NCBI GenBank assembly: GCA_947631885.1
Contig: CANRMZ010000004.1
Location: 1 to 22,226 of the forward strand
Length of the DNA: 22,226 nucleotides
Reading direction: 5' to 3'
From: an uncultured Bacilli bacterium
GTDB taxonomy: Bacteria > Bacillota_I > Bacilli_A > RF39 > UBA660
The first letter of the stretch is position 1, and each line of letters starts with the position of its first letter. Both the position numbers and the translations under genes were made by a program. The notes beneath the pieces are model-generated. The model searched no databases, was not told the origin of the DNA, and saw only the letters and a list, made by a program, of their open reading frames with translations. This document shows, piece after piece, positions 8,898 to 16,427 of this stretch.

Positions 8898-8926
8898 ATT
8901 CTAACATAACGCAAGTATTTTTTCAA
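8898..8926 (-). promoter_or_regulatory. SigA-type promoter of the Tad-like operon
   Basis: Read on the minus strand, a -35 box TTGAAA (8926-8921) and a -10 box TAGAAT (8903-8898) are separated by exactly 17 bases. The predicted start of transcription is near 8891, giving a leader of about 18 bases that carries only the ribosome binding site. No operator or riboswitch is evident. Confidence 0.75.
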
Positions 8927-8954
8927 TGAAAAGCGTAAAAAAGCCTAAACAAAA

Positions 8955-8983
8955 TTGCAAGAAAAAAATCTTTATGTTATTAT
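8955..8983 (+). promoter_or_regulatory. SigA-type promoter of the metallophosphoesterase-like gene
   Basis: A -35 box TTGCAA (8955-8960) and a -10 box TATTAT (8978-8983) are 17 bases apart. The box is followed by the ribosome binding site AAAGGGTGAG just before the ATG at 9008. It is arranged back to back with the promoter of the Tad-like operon, the two -35 boxes being 28 bases apart. Confidence 0.7.
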
Positions 8984-9007
8984 GAAAATAATATAAAGGG
9001 TGAGAGC

Positions 9008-9802
9008 ATGAAAAGATTTTTTATATTTTTAATTTTAGCTTTATTCTTTTTGTTCTTATATGCTTATTTTATTGATACTACGGGTTTAAAAGTCAAAGAA
9101 TATAAATATGAAAGTTCCCTACTTCCTAAAGGTTTTGACGGTTTTAAAATTGCTCATTTTTCTGACTTTTTATACGAAAACAAAGATGATTTAAATCATC
9201 TTGAAGATATAGTAAAAAAGATTAATGAATATAATCCCGACATCATTGTATTTACTGGCGATCTTTTAAAAAATAAAATTAATGATTCCGACAAAAAAGA
9301 TCTTATAAACTTACTTAAAGGATTAAAACCTCAATTATTTAAATATGCCATAATAGGCGATAATGATTCTGATAAAGTTAATGAGATATATGAAAAATCC
9401 GGTTTTAAATTTATGGATAATAATGCTGAATACATTTTTAATGAAGATGTAGAGCCTATAGTTATAGCTAGTGAAAATGTTTCCGAAGATGCGTTAGAAA
9501 GTCTTAACGAGCTTAATTATAATTTTGTTATAACTCTCATTCATGAGCCAGATAAATTTGCTAATCTTTCTTTCCTTGGTAAAGATAATTTAGTTTTAGC
9601 AGGTCATAGTTTAGGAGGTCAAATAAGAATTCCGTTCTGGGGAGCTGCCATTAAGAAAAAAGGTGCTCAAAAATATACAGATGATTATTATACTGATAAA
9701 AACAAAACGATGTTTGTATCATATGGTATTGGAACGGAAAAATCACCATTCAGATTTTTAAATAAACCATCTATTAATATTTATCGTTTATATAGCAAAT
9801 AA
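9008..9802 (+). CDS. Membrane-anchored calcineurin-like metallophosphoesterase with degenerate metal site
   Basis: 264 residues: an N-terminal membrane anchor (about 4-21) and a calcineurin-like phosphoesterase domain resembling YkuE/YaeI-type proteins, expected outside the membrane. The five signature blocks can be placed but are altered: block I reads SDFL (D53, with L55 in place of the ligand His); block II TGDLL (D85) is intact; block III reads GDND (117-120) in place of GNHD; block IV IHEPD keeps H179; and block V reads GHSLGGQIRIP (199-209) in place of GHTHGGQ, losing the second His. Both histidines of one metal site are thus replaced by leucine. It may be a one-metal enzyme or a binding pseudoenzyme. 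It stands alone, divergent from the Tad-like operon, and ends in a shared terminator. Confidence 0.85.
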   Translation: MKRFFIFLILALFFLFLYAYFIDTTGLKVKEYKYESSLLPKGFDGFKIAHFSDFLYENKDDLNHLEDIVKKINEYNPDIIVFTGDLLKNKINDSDKKDLINLLKGLKPQLFKYAIIGDNDSDKVNEIYEKSGFKFMDNNAEYIFNEDVEPIVIASENVSEDALESLNELNYNFVITLIHEPDKFANLSFLGKDNLVLAGHSLGGQIRIPFWGAAIKKKGAQKYTDDYYTDKNKTMFVSYGIGTEKSPFRFLNKPSINIYRLYSK

Positions 9803-9834
9803 AAACATAGTATTATAAAAACTCTACTATGTTT
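9803..9834. terminator. Bidirectional intrinsic terminator between convergent genes
   Basis: A perfect 10-base inverted repeat, AAACATAGTA (9803-9812) and TACTATGTTT (9825-9834), has a 12-base loop. On the plus strand it begins straight after the phosphoesterase stop and is followed by a T-rich run. On the minus strand it is followed by TTTTTATTT-like sequence. The stop codon of the minus-strand 95-residue gene lies inside the loop, so the right arm encodes that protein's last residues. Confidence 0.75.
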
Positions 9835-10100
9835 ATATTTTTCTTTAGTTTTTCAATTAAATCATCTTTTTCGTATTTCATAAAAATGTCTTTAAAATTG
9901 CTATTGTCCATTAAAAAGATATCATAATATTTAATGAAAATGGCTTGATAATTAGTAACGCCTAAATCTCTTAAATAACTAATATTCTCGGATACTAGTT
10001 TTTTTTGGCTTTTTATTATATCTAATAATTTTTCTGGTGTATTATCTACAATTTCTGCAATATCATCTTTACTAAAATCTAACTTTTCTAAAAATTTCAT
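9813..10100 (-). CDS. Small helical protein, possibly mTERF-like repeat, function unknown
   Basis: A 95-residue protein without signal peptide or membrane segment, so probably cytoplasmic. It is almost wholly helical by composition and carries phrases such as FSKDDIAEIVDNTPEKLLDI and LRDLGVTNYQAIFIKYYDIF, which recall the repeated helical units of mTERF-like proteins (helix pairs punctuated by 'L-x-x-L-G-V/F'). That likeness is weak and by eye only. Its ATG overlaps the stop of the upstream gene by four bases (ATGA, 10097-10100), so it is coupled to the 373-residue protein and likely acts with it. It ends within the loop of the shared terminator. Confidence 0.7.
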   Translation of the reverse strand: MKFLEKLDFSKDDIAEIVDNTPEKLLDIIKSQKKLVSENISYLRDLGVTNYQAIFIKYYDIFLMDNSNFKDIFMKYEKDDLIEKLKKNINIVEFL

Positions 10101-11218
10101 GCAGCTTTAGCCCTCCCTTGATCATCCGTATCAAGATCAAAAATCTTAATATATTCTAATTCTTCTTCAATAGCATCTCTAAGTTGTTGGGCCTCTTCTT
10201 CGGTTACTACCTTACCATGAGTGATAGCTTCATAAAGTATATCACTATCAGAAGGAACATTTGCAGCAATAAGTTTTACTAAATTATCAGCAATAGCTTC
10301 GCTAACTTCCGTTATATTATATACCGTCGTTAATACACGACGAACAGAATCAGATAAACTTTCAAATCTTTCAAAGGTTTCATCCGTAAGAGCTGCAACT
10401 TGAGGCTTGCTTAATATTTCAGCGTAACTTTCTTCAATTAAAGTAGAGCCTTCTTTGTGTCTTTTATCACTACTTATACTATCTTCATTTTTGGCACCAG
10501 GAGTATTGAAAGACTCCTCTAAACTTGCCAAATCAAGAGCCCCAGTATATTGAGCGGTTTCATCCAACGTTATAGATGACGGACCATCACTTTCTTTCTT
10601 AGCATCTTTATCATTCTCGTGAGGCCTAATAGGAGAAACGTGTTTTATATCTTTAGAGCCTTTATCACTATCTTTGCTTTTAATAGTTTTATCCTCTTTA
10701 GCTTCCTCTATATCAAGAGCATCTTTCTTACCATAAGCAACTTTCTTATTTTCAGAAGCTTTATTTTTCGTATATTTTGCTCTTTCAGCATCAAGGTCTA
10801 TAGCACCAAATTCGGCTTCAAAAGCTCTTTTGCTATATGCAAGTTTGGAGTATTTTCCTTCTGAAGACTTATATTCAATCCCATTATTTCTTAAATATAA
10901 TATTCTATTAACATTGCCCCTTGAAATCATTCTTGTTGGATCATCAACGTACATTTTAAGTTCGCCGATTTTTTCCATTTCTTCAACAGCGCTTTTAATA
11001 TATGAAAAACCTTCAGCTAAAACTTTTAAATGAACCGGTCTTAATACAATTCCCTTTTCTTGTAAATAATTTATGATTTGAGTTTCTTCCTCTACAGTAA
11101 CCAAATCTTCTCCTGTAGAAGGATTTTTAGCTACTAAAGTACCTAAAAACTTGGGAAGTGTAGCTGACATTTCCTCCGAATAGTTCAAAACTTTTATTTT
11201 TTCTGCAATGTTTTCCAT
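10097..11218 (-). CDS. Charged two-domain cytoplasmic protein, function unknown
   Basis: 373 residues, no signal peptide or membrane helix. An N-terminal helical domain (about 1-145) contains a segment DPTRMISRGNVNRILYLRNN (93-112) followed by GIEYKSSEGKYSKLAYSKRAF, which looks like a folded module rather than filler. A long, lysine- and aspartate-rich, probably disordered linker (about 146-255) follows, then a C-terminal helical domain (about 262-358). I do not recognise the family. It is the middle gene of a three-gene operon: 12 bases after the 392-residue gene, with ribosome binding site GAAAGG, and overlapping the 95-residue gene by four bases. The partners share helical composition and acidic linkers, so a common complex is likely. 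The TGA stop helps show that TGA is not read as tryptophan here. Confidence 0.75.
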   Translation of the reverse strand: MENIAEKIKVLNYSEEMSATLPKFLGTLVAKNPSTGEDLVTVEEETQIINYLQEKGIVLRPVHLKVLAEGFSYIKSAVEEMEKIGELKMYVDDPTRMISRGNVNRILYLRNNGIEYKSSEGKYSKLAYSKRAFEAEFGAIDLDAERAKYTKNKASENKKVAYGKKDALDIEEAKEDKTIKSKDSDKGSKDIKHVSPIRPHENDKDAKKESDGPSSITLDETAQYTGALDLASLEESFNTPGAKNEDSISSDKRHKEGSTLIEESYAEILSKPQVAALTDETFERFESLSDSVRRVLTTVYNITEVSEAIADNLVKLIAANVPSDSDILYEAITHGKVVTEEEAQQLRDAIEEELEYIKIFDLDTDDQGRAKAA

Positions 11219-11230
11219 ATAACAACCTTT

Positions 11231-12409
11231 CTAATATGCCATTAAAGGAACGTTTTTGGGCTCTAATCCACTATCTTGTAACATCTTAATTGTTGTATTA
11301 AGTTCATCTAATGTGTATTTAACTAATACATTTGGATTTAAATAGATATCTTGAGGTTGTTTACCAGCCTTAATTAATGTATCAATCTTTGCTTTTAAAT
11401 CTTTATCATATAAAAGTTCAATATTGTCTACAAAAACATCTTTATTAATACCAAATGAGTCCATCACTTTAACATTTTCTTTAAATACTATGGCATCAAA
11501 ATGTTCTTTCAATTTATTGAAATCATTGTTCTTAAAATCTAAATAGTCAAAGCCTAACTCAGTTAAGATGTTAACTAAATCTTCTTTAGCAGGAGCTTTT
11601 GCAGGTTCATTTTTTTCTGTAGGAGCTTCCTCTTCTTTTTTAGGTTTTTCTTCTTTAGATTCTGTTTGCTTAGTATCAATTATGATGTCATCAATAAGAG
11701 GTTCATTTTCTTTTTCTTCTTCAATTAAACTTTCAGGTTCTTCACTTTCAACATCACTTCCACTAGCAGGGCGACCATTGAAAGCTTTATCATATAAGAA
11801 TAAGCCATCCTCTGGGAACATCATAAGTTTAGCTGCTTCCCTTTGTTCTTCATCCGTGAATTCAAATTGAGAAAGAAGCGAAGTTATCTCGTCTCTAGTT
11901 ATATTAATGTTAGAACTTAAAGCTAGTTCAAAATACTTATTAAGTTTTTCTTGATTAGCTAAAGCTTCATCACGACGAATACCTAGTTCTTCAATCTTAG
12001 CTATTGCCTCGTTCATTTCATCTTCAACTTTAACTAATTCTTCTCCAGCTTTTTTCTTTTCCGCAGCTACTTTTTCTAAAGTAAGAGGTAAAGTATTCTC
12101 TACTTTTCTCTTAATTGCTTCAGGATCAAACTCAATATGTAAGTGATCTATAACTGTTGAAAATTCACTTTTCTTAATAGTAGCTAAGGCATTTTTTAAT
12201 TTTTCACCTTCATCTGCTAAAACAGTTTCCTCAGCGGTTAATTCTCCTATTCTTTCTTGTAATTCTGCTTTAAGTGCACTAGTTCTATCGCGTGTTTGTT
12301 CTGCACTTTCTCTTTCCCTATCCATGGAAACAAGTACCACGCTATCTTCACCACGTAAGTTATATAACTTATCTAATAGTCTAGTCGTATCTGAACTTAA
12401 CATTTTCAT
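11231..12409 (-). CDS. Coiled-coil protein with C-terminal helical-repeat domain, function unknown
   Basis: 392 residues, cytoplasmic by composition. Residues 28-78 and 108-160 are charged heptad-like coiled coils (for example KAELQERIGELTAEETVL). Residues 165-200 form a small helical segment. Residues 215-272 are an acidic/lysine-rich linker. Residues 275-392 form an all-helical domain with repeated units such as LTELGFDYLDFKNNDFNKL, VMDSFGINKDVFVDNIELL and LQDSGLEPKNVPLMAY, each with an L-x-x-x-G-[IFL] turn, reminiscent of mTERF-like repeats. First gene of its operon, with a near-consensus extended -10 promoter and ribosome binding site AGAGGGAG. The family and role are unknown; a structural or nucleic-acid-binding role is a guess from the repeat likeness only. 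Confidence 0.78.
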   Translation of the reverse strand: MKMLSSDTTRLLDKLYNLRGEDSVVLVSMDRERESAEQTRDRTSALKAELQERIGELTAEETVLADEGEKLKNALATIKKSEFSTVIDHLHIEFDPEAIKRKVENTLPLTLEKVAAEKKKAGEELVKVEDEMNEAIAKIEELGIRRDEALANQEKLNKYFELALSSNINITRDEITSLLSQFEFTDEEQREAAKLMMFPEDGLFLYDKAFNGRPASGSDVESEEPESLIEEEKENEPLIDDIIIDTKQTESKEEKPKKEEEAPTEKNEPAKAPAKEDLVNILTELGFDYLDFKNNDFNKLKEHFDAIVFKENVKVMDSFGINKDVFVDNIELLYDKDLKAKIDTLIKAGKQPQDIYLNPNVLVKYTLDELNTTIKMLQDSGLEPKNVPLMAY

Positions 12410-12434
12410 ATAACTACTCCCTCTATTCTATGTC

Positions 12435-12464
12435 ATTATAACACATTTAATTTTGGATTGTAAA
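12435..12464 (-). promoter_or_regulatory. Promoter of the three-gene helical-protein operon (extended -10)
   Basis: On the minus strand, TTTACA (12464-12459) and a consensus TATAAT (12440-12435) are 18 bases apart, and TGT directly before the -10 gives an extended -10 (TGNTATAAT). It lies about 26 bases upstream of the ATG at 12409. Confidence 0.75.
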
Positions 12465-12555
12465 TATCTTTTATAAATAAACCCTTTTACTCATGGACAT
12501 AACCCCTAGCATTTTAAAAGAGAATGAATATATTACTCTAGAAGAGGTGAATTTT

Positions 12556-13548
12556 TTGAAAAAGAAATATAGTGTTCTAATGATATTAGGACTTGCTATT
12601 ATTGCCCTAGTGGCACTTGGTTTTAGGTTAATTAATAATAAAAATAAAGATGATGGCAAAAATAAAATTACTTTAGGAGAAGTTACTCACTCTGTATTTT
12701 ATGCCCCACTTTATGTTGCCATAGAAGAAGGATATTTTGATGATGAAAATATCGATTTAGAGCTTGTTCTTACAAGTGGTGCTGACAAAGTTAGTGCAGC
12801 CGTTTTATCAGGTGATGTTCAAATAGGTTTTGCCGGAGCTGAAAGTGCTATCTATGTTTATGACAAAGGTGAAAAAGACTACTTGCAAATATTTTCTGGT
12901 TTAACTAAAAGAGATGGTCAATTCATTTTAGGAAGAGAAAACATTAAAGATTTTACTTTAGAGGATTTAAAAGGCAAAGAAATTCTTGTCGGAAGATCAT
13001 CCGGTATGCCAGCATTAAATTTCTTAAATGCTTTAAAAAATGCTAATATAGACCCCGAGGATATTAACATAAACTATTCAGTGGATTTTTCGGCTTTATC
13101 GGGTTCATTTATTGGTGGTGAGGGGGACTACGTTAATTTGTTTGAGCCAAATTGCCGCGCCCTTGAAAAGGAAGGAAATGGCTTTGTTTTAGCTAGTATT
13201 GGTAAACTATCAGGCGAAATGCCATACACAACATTTTATGCTCGCAAAAGCTATATTAAGGAAAATGAAGATATAATTAAAGCCTTTACCAAAGCCATAA
13301 ATAAAGGGTTAAAATTTGTTAAAGAAAATGATAGTCAAAAAATCGCAGAAGCTATAATTGATCAATTCCCTGATACATCAGTTGAAGATTTAACTACTAT
13401 CGTAGAAAGATATAAGGCAGCCGATTCATGGCTTGATAATTCTTTTGTAGCCGAAGATTTATTACAAAATCTTGAAGATATCATGATTGATAATGACTTA
13501 CTAGATAAATATGTAAGTTATAAAGATTTAGTAATTAATTATGAATAA
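12556..13548 (+). CDS. ABC transporter substrate-binding protein, NMT1/ThiY-SsuA family
   Basis: 330 residues if started at TTG 12556. AGAGGTGA sits five bases upstream of this TTG, and the product then begins MKKKYSVLMILGLAIIALVA, a normal export signal; the ATG at 12493 would add 21 residues and bury the signal. The mature part has the NMT1/THI5-like opening HSVFYAPLYVAIEEGYF and the lobe-2 pattern LEDLKGKEILVGRSSGMPAL. Family members bind thiamine-precursor pyrimidines, riboflavin, alkanesulfonates or nitrate-like ligands; the ligand here cannot be told. There is no lipobox cysteine, so the protein is probably held by an uncleaved N-terminal helix. The gene overlaps the ATPase gene by eight bases. 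No TPP riboswitch signature was found upstream. Confidence 0.88.
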   Translation: MKKKYSVLMILGLAIIALVALGFRLINNKNKDDGKNKITLGEVTHSVFYAPLYVAIEEGYFDDENIDLELVLTSGADKVSAAVLSGDVQIGFAGAESAIYVYDKGEKDYLQIFSGLTKRDGQFILGRENIKDFTLEDLKGKEILVGRSSGMPALNFLNALKNANIDPEDININYSVDFSALSGSFIGGEGDYVNLFEPNCRALEKEGNGFVLASIGKLSGEMPYTTFYARKSYIKENEDIIKAFTKAINKGLKFVKENDSQKIAEAIIDQFPDTSVEDLTTIVERYKAADSWLDNSFVAEDLLQNLEDIMIDNDLLDKYVSYKDLVINYE

Positions 13549-14278
13549 CTTAATAGAAGTAGAAAATATCAAAAAGAATTATCATACCCTAAATGGTGAA
13601 ATTGAAGCTTTAAAAGATGTGTCTCTTGAGGTTAAAGAAGGAAGCTTTGTCTCAATTGTAGGTACCAGTGGCTGTGGCAAATCAACTCTATTAAATATCA
13701 TCGCCGGTCTTGAAGATAAAACAAGTGGTCAAATTAAGTTTAAGAAAGATATTAAGATTGGTTATATGCTTCAAGAAGATGCCCTTCTTCCCTGGCTTAC
13801 AGTCTTAGATAATGCTCTACTTGGATTAAAGATTACTAAAGAAGAAGATACAGAATATGTTAAATACCTACTTAAAACTTATGGTCTAGAAAAATTTATG
13901 GATAAATACCCTAAAGAATTATCTGGTGGCATGAAACAAAGAGTTGCCTTAATCAGAACACTGGCTACTAAACCAGATCTCCTTCTTTTAGATGAACCTT
14001 TTTCAGCTCTAGATTATCAATCTAGACTTAAAGTATCAAATGATGTATACAACATTATTAAAAAAGAAAAGAAGACAGCCATCATGATAACTCACGATAT
14101 CGCGGAAGCTATTAGCCTAAGTGAAGAAGTATTTCTTCTTTCTAAAAGTCCTGCCATTTTAAAAAAGCACTATGATATTATTATGAAAGAAAGATCTACC
14201 CCTATTAAAAATCGCAGTCTTCCTGAATTTTCTTACTACTATGACATGATATGGAGGGATATTGATGAGCCAATCTGA
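13541..14278 (+). CDS. ABC transporter ATP-binding protein (SsuB/TauB/ThiZ type)
   Basis: 245 residues, the cytoplasmic energy subunit of the importer. The motifs are complete: Walker A GTSGCGKST (41-49), Q-loop LQED (Q78), signature LSGGMKQR (127-134), Walker B LLLLDEP with D151 and E152, D-loop SALD, and switch H185 in ITHDIAEA. The segment LLPWLTVLDNALLGL after the Q-loop is typical of the nitrate/sulfonate/thiamine-precursor (SsuB/TauB/ThiZ) branch. It overlaps the binding-protein gene by eight bases at its start and the permease gene by about 14 at its end, so the three are translationally coupled. Confidence 0.92.
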   Translation: MNNLIEVENIKKNYHTLNGEIEALKDVSLEVKEGSFVSIVGTSGCGKSTLLNIIAGLEDKTSGQIKFKKDIKIGYMLQEDALLPWLTVLDNALLGLKITKEEDTEYVKYLLKTYGLEKFMDKYPKELSGGMKQRVALIRTLATKPDLLLLDEPFSALDYQSRLKVSNDVYNIIKKEKKTAIMITHDIAEAISLSEEVFLLSKSPAILKKHYDIIMKERSTPIKNRSLPEFSYYYDMIWRDIDEPI

Positions 14279-15047
14279 TTTCATAAAAAAATATAAAAGA
14301 AATAAAAGATTCATTAAAGTTATGCAATTTCTAATACTATTATCCTTTATAGTTATATGGCAAATATTATCTAGTACTAATGTTATTAACTCTTTTATTT
14401 ATTCAAGTCCCTATAATGTATTTATAACTATTAAGAATCTAGCTATATCTAAGGAATTATTTACCCACATTTTTACAACACTTTCCGAAATATTTATATC
14501 ATTTGTTTTAGGCATATCTTTAGGTTTATTTATAGCTATATTATTTTATGAATGTCCTACTTTAGCTAAGATATTTGACCCCTATCTTACGGTTTTAAAC
14601 TCCCTACCCAAAGTTGCTTTAGGTCCAATTATAATTATAATATTTGGAGCTAATACCAAAAGCATCATTATTATGGCTTTATTAATCAACTTAATTGTCA
14701 GTATTATATCTATCTATAGTGGTCTTAAGGAAACGGATAAAGTAAGACTTAAAATGTTTGATACTTTTAAAGCTACCAAATGGCAAAAGCTTAAAATGTT
14801 AGTCTTACCTAGTGCCTATAATAGTATTATTGCTAGCCTTAAATTAAACATATCTTTAACTCTAATAGGTGTCATTACCGGTGAATTTCTTGTAAGTAAA
14901 AGTGGCATTGGTTATCTTATTATATATGGTACTCAAGTATTTAATCTAGACTTAGTTATAAGTGGTATCATAATTTTGCTAGTTATTTCTTATATTCTAT
15001 ATAAAGGCGTAATACTTCTTGAAAAAATATTAATTAAGACATATTAA
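14265..15047 (+). CDS. ABC transporter permease (SsuC/TauC/ThiX type)
   Basis: About 260 residues with some six membrane helices. The ATPase-contact (EAA) loop is visible around residues 165-187 (FDTFKATKWQKLKMLVLPSA), followed by LIGVITGEFLVSKSGIGYLI, a hallmark of SsuC/TauC-type permeases. ATG 14265 is chosen because GGAGGG lies six bases upstream; TTG 14262 is a possible but less likely start one codon earlier. It overlaps the end of the ATPase gene and is the last gene before a strong terminator, so the importer is a three-gene unit with no extra enzyme gene to hint at the substrate. Confidence 0.9.
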   Translation: MSQSDFIKKYKRNKRFIKVMQFLILLSFIVIWQILSSTNVINSFIYSSPYNVFITIKNLAISKELFTHIFTTLSEIFISFVLGISLGLFIAILFYECPTLAKIFDPYLTVLNSLPKVALGPIIIIIFGANTKSIIIMALLINLIVSIISIYSGLKETDKVRLKMFDTFKATKWQKLKMLVLPSAYNSIIASLKLNISLTLIGVITGEFLVSKSGIGYLIIYGTQVFNLDLVISGIIILLVISYILYKGVILLEKILIKTY

Positions 15048-15049
15048 AA

Positions 15050-15073
15050 CCCAAGTTATACTTGGGCTTTTTT
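15050..15073. terminator. Intrinsic terminator after the ABC importer, partly bidirectional
   Basis: CCCAAG (15050-15055) and CTTGGG (15061-15066) with a five-base loop are followed by C and six T residues on the plus strand. On the minus strand the same stem is followed by TTTTAAT, so it probably also ends the facing operon that stops at 15072. Confidence 0.85.
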
Positions 15074-15464
15074 AAAATTCGTAAGTTATATCTTCTTCGG
15101 TAAAAGAACTTATTACCGCTTTAGCATTTTTTAAATATAGTACTTCCGTATTATCATCCTCAGGTGAATATTTATCTTGAAGGTTAGGATAATTATCTAG
15201 CATATGTTTTTTAGCTTCTTTATTTTCATCTCTTACTACTTCAGCGGTAACTCTTAACCATTTACCATCTTTATAAGCACATATCTCAATTTTAGGATTA
15301 TCTTGCATTTGTTTAGATACATTTTTAGATTTACCTGTTTGAATATATAATTTATCCTCGAAGATATCTACAGTCCCAAAGGGTCTTACTCTTGGTTGAT
15401 CGCCATCCATAGTAGCTAAGTAGTAAGTACCACAGTCTTTTAAAAATTCATAAACTTCTTTCAT
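15072..15464 (-). CDS. Pyridoxamine 5'-phosphate oxidase-like flavin-binding protein
   Basis: 130 residues, about the usual length of small FMN-binding split-barrel proteins. The N-terminus YYLATMDGDQPRVRPFGTV (14-32) is the characteristic beta-hairpin with an R-x-R-P-F flavin-phosphate contact. Then come KLYIQTGKSKNVSKQM and PKIEICAYKDGKWLRVTAEV, which match clostridial-type family members. The domain binds FMN or F420-like cofactor; substrate and reaction are unknown, and it is not expected to be the true PdxH. Ribosome binding site AAGGAGA. It follows trxB by 50 bases and is probably the last gene of that operon. Confidence 0.87.
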   Translation of the reverse strand: MKEVYEFLKDCGTYYLATMDGDQPRVRPFGTVDIFEDKLYIQTGKSKNVSKQMQDNPKIEICAYKDGKWLRVTAEVVRDENKEAKKHMLDNYPNLQDKYSPEDDNTEVLYLKNAKAVISSFTEEDITYEF

Positions 15465-15514
15465 AGTTATTTCTCCTTTATATATTAAGATACATATATT
15501 TATTAAAATTATAC

Positions 15515-16411
15515 TTATATATTCTTCATTTCTTTAATGGCAGCCATCGCAGCATTGCTACCATCGCCAACAGCTGTAGTAAGTTGTCTTAAATCTTTAA
15601 CTCTAGTATCACCCGCGGCATAAATTCCTGGCGTTTTAGTATGAACATCATCATGAGTTATAATATAACCTTTATCATCTAAATCAACGACATTTTTAAA
15701 TATTTCATTTTTAGGTTCTTGCCCTACAGCGATAAAAAGGCCATCTAAATCAAGCACTTTAGTATTACCCATATTATCTTTCACTGTTATGCTAGAAATG
15801 CTATCATTTCCATTTATTTCTATAATGTTAGAATTTAGGATAAGCTCAATATTATCTTTGTTCCTAGCACTTTCAACATAAGTATGTTCTGCTCTAAATT
15901 CATCTCTGCGGTGAATTAAATATACTTTAGAGGCTAAATCAGATAAATATATGGCATCTTCCAAAGCGGTATTTCCCCCACCTGTAACGGCGACTACTTT
16001 ATCCTTATAAAAATTACCATCACAGGTAGCACAGTATGATATGCCTTTACCAACAAATTCTTCTTCCTTAGGAATATTTAGTTTTCTTTTTTCAGATCCT
16101 GTCGCTATAATCACCGCTTTAGCTTGATAGCTATCCTTATTAGTTACAACGGTTTTATCATCTTCCACTCTAAGCACAGTTTCATACTTGATTTCTGTCC
16201 CAAGCTTTTTAACTTGATTATATAAATTGGTAGCATAATCAAAACCTGATATAGACTCTATACCCGGGTAATTTTCGATATTACTAGCATTTATAATTTG
16301 ACCACCATAGCTTTTAGCCTCCAAAACTAAAACACTTTTATTAGCTCTTCTTAAATATAAAGCACTTGTAAGTCCCGCAGGACCTGCTCCTACTACGATA
16401 ACATCATACAT
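15515..16411 (-). CDS. trxB: Thioredoxin-disulfide reductase
   Basis: 298 residues, slightly short for the family but complete. The FAD-binding GAGPAGL (8-14), redox-active CATC (127-130), NADPH-binding GGGNTALEDA (144-153) and HRRDEFRAE (167-175), and the C-terminal GIYAAGDTRVKDLRQLTTAVGDG are all present. It uses NADPH to reduce thioredoxin in the cytoplasm. The ATG at 16411 is preceded by AGGTGAG. It sits 16 bases after the nucleotide hydrolase gene. No thioredoxin gene is seen in the window. Confidence 0.96.
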   Translation of the reverse strand: MYDVIVVGAGPAGLTSALYLRRANKSVLVLEAKSYGGQIINASNIENYPGIESISGFDYATNLYNQVKKLGTEIKYETVLRVEDDKTVVTNKDSYQAKAVIIATGSEKRKLNIPKEEEFVGKGISYCATCDGNFYKDKVVAVTGGGNTALEDAIYLSDLASKVYLIHRRDEFRAEHTYVESARNKDNIELILNSNIIEINGNDSISSITVKDNMGNTKVLDLDGLFIAVGQEPKNEIFKNVVDLDDKGYIITHDDVHTKTPGIYAAGDTRVKDLRQLTTAVGDGSNAAMAAIKEMKNI

Positions 16412-16427
16412 TTATTCTCACCTGCTC

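Noticed and set aside
8138..12409. Mycoplasma-type code with TGA as tryptophan
   Set aside because: TGA serves as the stop of two genes in ATGA overlaps (8138-8141 and 10097-10100), and tryptophans are coded by TGG.
12493..12555. ATG at 12493 as start of the binding protein
   Set aside because: It would put 21 residues before a clear export signal. The TTG at 12556 has a strong ribosome binding site at the right distance.
12410..12555. TPP or other riboswitch before the ABC importer
   Set aside because: The conserved CTGAGA and ACCTGAT-type elements are absent and no stable hairpin was found.
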